A DNA stretch of 44,970 nucleotides from Azospirillum humicireducens (GTDB lineage: Bacteria > Pseudomonadota > Alphaproteobacteria > Azospirillales > Azospirillaceae), in the NCBI RefSeq assembly GCF_001639105.2, contig NZ_CP028907.1, positions 478,897 to 523,866 on the forward strand, in the 5' to 3' direction. This document shows positions 41,463 to 44,970 of the stretch, in pieces. The notes beneath the pieces were generated by a model. That model had not been told where the DNA came from. It worked only from the letters and a program-made list of their open reading frames with translations, and searched no databases. Numbering within the stretch: the stretch's first letter is position 1; each line of letters begins with the position of its first letter. The position numbers and the translations under genes are program-made.

Positions 41463-41530
41463 TCCCGGAACGGGAATGTGCGGAGGTCCGGACCTTAAAA
41501 GCTGAGTCCCCGCCCGTCAATCGACGGGCG
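41463..41530 (-). promoter_or_regulatory. Structured leader of serC, candidate serC RNA motif
   Basis: Read on the minus strand, the leader holds a perfect 8-bp hairpin (CGCCCGTC-GATT-GACGGGCG, 41530-41511), the palindrome AGGTCCGGACCT (41495-41484) and a small hairpin TCCCG-TTC-CGGGA (41475-41463). A conserved "serC motif" RNA is known upstream of serC in alphaproteobacteria. I infer this could be one; the first hairpin could instead end the upstream gene, but it has no T-tract. Confidence 0.45.
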
Positions 41531-41582
41531 CGACGCCCAGCCACACCGGATCCGCAGCCCTGCCGGCACCCCTGCCAGCCGC

Positions 41583-42038
41583 CTACTTCGTGCGGCCGAT
41601 CTTGCCGTTGCGATAGGTCCAGGCGGCGTCGCCGCCGCCGGCCGGCTGCGGCATCGAAACGGTCAGCATGTCGTTGTCGATGGTGACCTGGGCGGCATCG
41701 CTGCAGGAGCCGAAGGGATAGGAGACCACCGGCTGCGGCCCGCCGACCTCGAGGATACGGAACCGGGTCGGGCAATCCTTGGCACCGGTGTCGGCCTGGA
41801 ACAGGGCGATCCAGCGTTCCTTCAGGGAATAGGCGCCGACGAAGGACAGCATCTCGCTCTCCTTGTCCTCGAAGACCGGCTTGTCGTTGACCGATACCTG
41901 CGTGTGCTTCGGCCCGATGTCGGTCATCGTCAGAACCGTGTTGCCGAGCGCCGCCATCAGGCGGGGCTCCGCCGCGCCGGCGGAGGTGGCGATCAGAAGG
42001 CTGCCCGCCACCGCGGCATACACACTAAGAACCCGCAA
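41583..42038 (-). CDS. Exported protein of unknown function
   Basis: A 151-residue precursor from a TTG start with GGGAG seven bases upstream; a GTG five codons later is the alternative. The signal peptide (RVLSVYAAVAGSLLIATSAGA) is cut probably before AEPRLM. The mature part is beta-rich, with cysteines in AKDCPTRFRI and SYPFGSCSDAAQ that may form a disulfide, and ends WTYRNGKIGRTK. I do not recognise the family. It lies between a Pro-rich exported protein and serC on the same strand. Confidence 0.65.
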   Translation of the reverse strand: MRVLSVYAAVAGSLLIATSAGAAEPRLMAALGNTVLTMTDIGPKHTQVSVNDKPVFEDKESEMLSFVGAYSLKERWIALFQADTGAKDCPTRFRILEVGGPQPVVSYPFGSCSDAAQVTIDNDMLTVSMPQPAGGGDAAWTYRNGKIGRTK

Positions 42039-42156
42039 AGGCCGTCTCCCTGGCTGCTGCGCCCCGGCGGGGCGGCTGTCCGAACCGGGCGCACCATAAT
42101 GCGGCACGCGTCCGGCCGGAAGCCGTCCTTTTCGCCGGCGGAATCCGGCATCGCGA

Positions 42157-42507
42157 TCAGCGGATGTTGACGCTGAAGCCGAAGCCGGGGGCGACCGGAG
42201 CCGGCGCATAGATGACCGGCGGCGGCGGGGCGTAGATGACCCGCGGCGGCGGGGGCGGGGCGTAGATGACCGGCGGCGGGGCGTAATAGACGCCGCGATC
42301 GCGCCAATGATGGTGATGGCGGGGGCGGTCCCAGCGACGCCAATCCGGACCGCCGTGGCCGGGACCGTACCATTCGCGGCCGTAATCGCCTCGCCCGCGC
42401 CAACCGTCATGCGCCTCGGCCTGACTGACGGTGGCCCCCAGCATCGAACCGGCGACCAGAGCGCCCAGAACCACGGCTTTCAATTCAAACCCAAAGCGGC
42501 CAGTCAT
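42157..42507 (-). CDS. Small exported His/Tyr/Pro-rich protein
   Basis: A 116-residue precursor with a clear signal peptide (LKAVVLGALVAGSMLGATVSQAEA). The mature part has an Arg/Gly/His/Trp-rich stretch with a run of four histidines and then PPPVIYAPPP-type repeats, ending PGFGFSVNIR. Such short envelope proteins with PPP-VIYA runs are common in alphaproteobacteria and have no known function; metal binding by the histidines is an inference. An AGGAGG site lies eight bases before the ATG. A possible EcfG-type promoter is upstream. Confidence 0.8.
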   Translation of the reverse strand: MTGRFGFELKAVVLGALVAGSMLGATVSQAEAHDGWRGRGDYGREWYGPGHGGPDWRRWDRPRHHHHWRDRGVYYAPPPVIYAPPPPPRVIYAPPPPVIYAPAPVAPGFGFSVNIR

Positions 42508-42557
42508 TCCGGCGTCCTCCTGGTGTCGGGAAGCGGTTGTTCCCCTTTGACCGGATG

Positions 42558-42583
42558 AACGCGGAGGCTCCCGCTTTCATTCC
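42558..42583 (-). promoter_or_regulatory. Possible EcfG (general stress) promoter
   Basis: On the minus strand, GGAAT is followed after 17 bases by CGTT, one mismatch from the EcfG consensus GGAAC-N16/17-CGTT. It lies 51 bases before the start of the Pro-rich exported protein. A short match of this kind can arise by chance. Confidence 0.3.
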
Positions 42584-42627
42584 CCCTATTCGAAAAAGAT
42601 TTCGTCCTACGACCTTGGTCGAAGCGG

Positions 42628-44253
42628 TCAGACCCAACCGTCGGCAAGGCCGGGACGCGGATGCGGCGGCGTGAACAGTCCGGGGGCCTGATACACCGGG
42701 CGGTCGGCGGGCCTGCCGAAGTGATAGCCCTGAGCCAGTTCGAAGCCCCAGGCGTTGAGCTGCGCCGCCTGGTCGGAGGTTTCCACCATCTCGGCGATCA
42801 CCTGCACGCGGACCTCCCGGCACAGCCCCACCATGGCACGCAGGATGGCGTCGTCGCGCGGGCTGCCGCCCAACCGCTTCACATAGCTGCCGTCGATCTT
42901 CACGAAATCGACCGGCAGCGCCTGGATATAGGGGAAGGAGGCGGCCCCGGCGCCGAAATCGTCCAGACAGATGCGGTGCCCGGCGCGGCGCAGATCCTCC
43001 AGGATGCGGGCGGCGCGCGGCAGATCGGTCAGTCCTGTCGATTCCGTCACCTCCACCAGCAGGCGGGACCGCAGAGACGGATTCCGGGCGACCAGTTGCT
43101 GGAAGGCGACGACGAAGATGTCGCTGCCCAGCGATGCGGCCGACATGTTGACCGCGATCTGTGGGCCGGGATCGGCGGCCAGAACCTCCAGCGCCTTCTC
43201 GCAGACCAGCAGGTCGACGTCATGGACCATGCCCACCTGCTCGGCGAAGGCGATGGTCGGGCCGGGGGCGCCGTTGGGGAAGCGGGCCAGCGCCTCGTAA
43301 TGGTGCAGCCCGCGGGTGGCGAGCGAGACGATGGGCTGGAACTGCAGCTTCAGCCGGTCGTCGGTCAGTGTCGAGCGCAGGCTGGTCACCCGCGTCACCG
43401 TCTGGTCGACCAGCAGTTTCACCGCGTCATGCATGGTGGCGATGTCAAAGCCGGTGCCGTCCTCGGCAAAGCTCCTCACCGTGAACATCAGCACCCGGCC
43501 GGCATCCTCCCGGCTGAGGCCGGGCGCCGACATGTCGAGCGTCATGTTCTCCGAAGCCAGGGGCTGGCCGTCCGGCAGCAGGGCGGCGCCGGTCACCGCG
43601 ATCTCGCTGGCGAGCGCGTCCGCCGACACGTCGCTGCCATGGACCAGACCGAAGCGGTCCTCCCCCAGCCGGGTCGCCAGGGTGTCGTCGGCGGCATGGA
43701 CGCGCAGCAGCGCCCCGACCTCCCCCAGCAGGCGCAGCGTCAATTCGGGCCCGAGCCGCGACTTCACCTCGCCGAAATCGGCGATCTTGATCAGCGTCAG
43801 CTTCGGCGGTGCGTTGCCGACATCGACGCCGAACCGCTCGCCCAGCTGCGCCTGAAAGGCGTCCGGATCGAGAAGCCCGGTCTCCGCATCGCGGGCCGGC
43901 GGCGCCGTGCTGCCGGCGCCGCTCTCCAACCGCGTGAGCGTCAGCTGCACATTGGGGGAACGGCCGAGCCGATAGCCGCACAGGTTGGCCTGGACGCCGC
44001 CGGCAAGCGAAACGGCACGGGACTGCAGCCGACGGTTGGAGCCGGCGGTACGCAGCAGGCGCCGCACCAGCCCGCGGTCGCCAGCCGCCACCACCCTGTC
44101 TATCGGCTGGCCGATCAGGTCGGCGTCCGTGGTGCCCAGGAGATTCTGCAAGGCACCGGCGGCAAATCCAATGGTCCCGCGCGCATCCACCTCGATCAGC
44201 ACATCCGCGTTGGCGAACGCGAAGCCGAGGAAGCGTGCGACGTCCGATGTCAT
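42628..44253 (-). CDS. PAS-degenerate GGDEF-EAL c-di-GMP phosphodiesterase
   Basis: A 541-residue soluble protein. Residues about 1-110 look like a PAS domain, and residues about 120-250 a GGDEF domain whose active site is lost (GEDRF in place of GGDEF). The C-terminal EAL domain keeps its metal and catalytic residues: HYEALARF, AVNMSAAS, VEVTES, LDDFGAG, VKIDGSYV and the QGYHFGRP end; only AEGVET is changed to AEMVET. It should hydrolyse c-di-GMP, tuned by the PAS and the dead GGDEF domain. The start at 44253 has GAGG upstream. Confidence 0.88.
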   Translation of the reverse strand: MTSDVARFLGFAFANADVLIEVDARGTIGFAAGALQNLLGTTDADLIGQPIDRVVAAGDRGLVRRLLRTAGSNRRLQSRAVSLAGGVQANLCGYRLGRSPNVQLTLTRLESGAGSTAPPARDAETGLLDPDAFQAQLGERFGVDVGNAPPKLTLIKIADFGEVKSRLGPELTLRLLGEVGALLRVHAADDTLATRLGEDRFGLVHGSDVSADALASEIAVTGAALLPDGQPLASENMTLDMSAPGLSREDAGRVLMFTVRSFAEDGTGFDIATMHDAVKLLVDQTVTRVTSLRSTLTDDRLKLQFQPIVSLATRGLHHYEALARFPNGAPGPTIAFAEQVGMVHDVDLLVCEKALEVLAADPGPQIAVNMSAASLGSDIFVVAFQQLVARNPSLRSRLLVEVTESTGLTDLPRAARILEDLRRAGHRICLDDFGAGAASFPYIQALPVDFVKIDGSYVKRLGGSPRDDAILRAMVGLCREVRVQVIAEMVETSDQAAQLNAWGFELAQGYHFGRPADRPVYQAPGLFTPPHPRPGLADGWV

Positions 44254-44679
44254 GGGGCCTCGACAGGGATCGCTGTGGGACGGGCGGTTTCCGACGCATC
44301 ATATCGCCAGAGCGAAATTATGTGTCTACTTAAGGTTCGCACTCTAAATGTAAAGGAAACCCTACCACTATCGAAATTTCGCGAACACCGTCACCGGAAG
44401 CGCGGAGCGGTTGCGGCGGTCAGAACCGACCGGAGCGCCATTCTCGGCCGTTTCCGCCGCAGTGGCGCAATGGCACTCAGACCATTCAGTGTCTTGTAAG
44501 GGATTGGAGCAAAGTTGCATTTTCTCGGCCGTCATTCCCGCGAAGGCGGGGATGACGCTGAGTTCCTTTGATTCCAAAGGCATAGCGATGCACGAAAATG
44601 TATGAAGATAAGCGCCGATGCGAATCAGGCCGAACGACGGCTTCTCTCAGACGGGCACCGCCTGAAGCCGGATGGCCTC
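44254..44679. other. 426-bp intergenic region between two EAL genes
   Basis: No gene is supported. The region includes the promoter of the EAL protein, an A/T-rich stretch near 44310-44380, and a dispersed palindromic repeat. A short minus-strand frame (44368-44583) reading VIPAFAGMT arises from that repeat and is not a gene. Confidence 0.6.
44531..44558. repeat. Dispersed palindrome of the CGTCATTCCCGC type
   Basis: A 12-bp stem, CGTCATTCCCGC and GCGGGGATGACG, with one G-U pair encloses the loop GAAG. This sequence (often CATTCCCGCGAAGGCGGGAATG) is a well-known dispersed intergenic repeat of proteobacteria. It can fold as a hairpin in RNA from either strand. Confidence 0.85.
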
Positions 44680-44970
44680 TCAGGCCGGCACCACGCTGTT
44701 GCAGAGGAAGGTTTCGAACTCGTCGACCGGCAGCGGCCGGCTGATCAGAAAGCCCTGGATGCGGGTGCAGCGCTGCTGGCGCAGCATGTCTGCCTGCTCC
44801 TGCGTTTCCACCCCTTCGGCGATGGTGTCGAAGCCGAGACTCTCGGCGAGGTTCACGATGGTGCCGACGATGGCCGGATCGGTGGTGGACTTGACGATGT
44901 CGCGGACGAAGCTGCGGTCGATCTTCAGCGTGTCGATGGGGAAGCGCTTCAGATAGGCCAGCGAGGAATA
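44680..44970 (-). CDS. EAL-domain protein, C-terminal fragment
   Basis: The last 96 residues of a gene that begins beyond the window. They cover the end of an EAL domain: YLKRFPIDTLKIDRSFVRDI, with the catalytic lysine and aspartate, TIAEGVETQEQADML, and QGFLISRPLPVDEF. The motifs are intact, so the enzyme probably hydrolyses c-di-GMP. The N-terminal sensor or GGDEF parts cannot be seen. It lies on the same strand as the other EAL gene, 426 bases upstream of it, and does not look cotranscribed with it. Confidence 0.9.
   Translation of the reverse strand, partial: YSSLAYLKRFPIDTLKIDRSFVRDIVKSTTDPAIVGTIVNLAESLGFDTIAEGVETQEQADMLRQQRCTRIQGFLISRPLPVDEFETFLCNSVVPA

Noticed and set aside
44368..44583. 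Minus-strand frame containing VIPAFAGMT
   Set aside because: This peptide is the usual translation of the dispersed CATTCCCGC palindrome, which lies at 44531-44558.

Overview
The window is a GC-rich, densely coded piece of an alphaproteobacterial chromosome or chromid. The gene order HDAC-like deacetylase, xseB, ispA, dxs, tlyA, the SerC type, several sensor kinases and c-di-GMP proteins, and overall codon use all suggest Rhodospirillales, most likely an Azospirillum relative. The organism is an inference; no rRNA or tRNA gene is present to confirm it. I see no CRISPR array, prophage or intact insertion sequence.

Layout. 1-1089: the tail of a polar amino-acid ABC ATPase and a SAM methyltransferase. 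1217-7008: a tightly coupled plus-strand run of the biotin ECF transporter (bioMNY), an acyl-CoA ligase, a thiolase and an MFS exporter, resembling the biotin-controlled yhfUTS operon of Bacillus. 7165-10110: a lower-GC accessory pair, an RTX protein with four exact 40-residue repeats and a GT-C-like membrane protein. 10115-11904: purT and a lipoprotein. 11912-21200: a minus-strand signalling block with a 1958-residue poly-HAMP hybrid kinase, a second hybrid kinase that overlaps it by 4 bases, a winged-helix protein and two small membrane proteins. 21201-22089 holds no convincing gene. 22090-24950: msrPQ (periplasmic methionine sulfoxide repair), a convergent dienelactone hydrolase and a small exported protein.

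25092-26430: nhaA with a leader that can fold into an RNA-switch-like structure. 26577-32860: the isoprenoid/housekeeping operon HDAC-xseB-ispA-dxs-tlyA, interrupted by a histidine kinase gene between dxs and tlyA. 33070-34006: a divergent tusA-like gene and a BigR/SqrR-like repressor. 34045-35515: DUF423, a GT2 glycosyltransferase and a small overlapping ORF. 35605-37820: an amidase-SDR operon behind a perfect IclR-type palindrome. 37840-39775: a membrane-anchored HNH nuclease, a GC-rich palindromic repeat and a sugar-nucleotide epimerase. 39776-40269: an intergenic region with three DnaA-like boxes and a strong terminator. 40270-42507: serC with a structured leader, and two exported proteins. 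42628-44970: two EAL-domain c-di-GMP proteins separated by a dispersed palindromic repeat.

The most interesting items are the nhaA leader structure, the poly-HAMP kinase array (seven exact 276-bp units), the bioMNY-ligase-thiolase operon whose thiolase lacks the usual second cysteine, the kinase inserted in the dxs operon, and the low-GC RTX/GT-C island.
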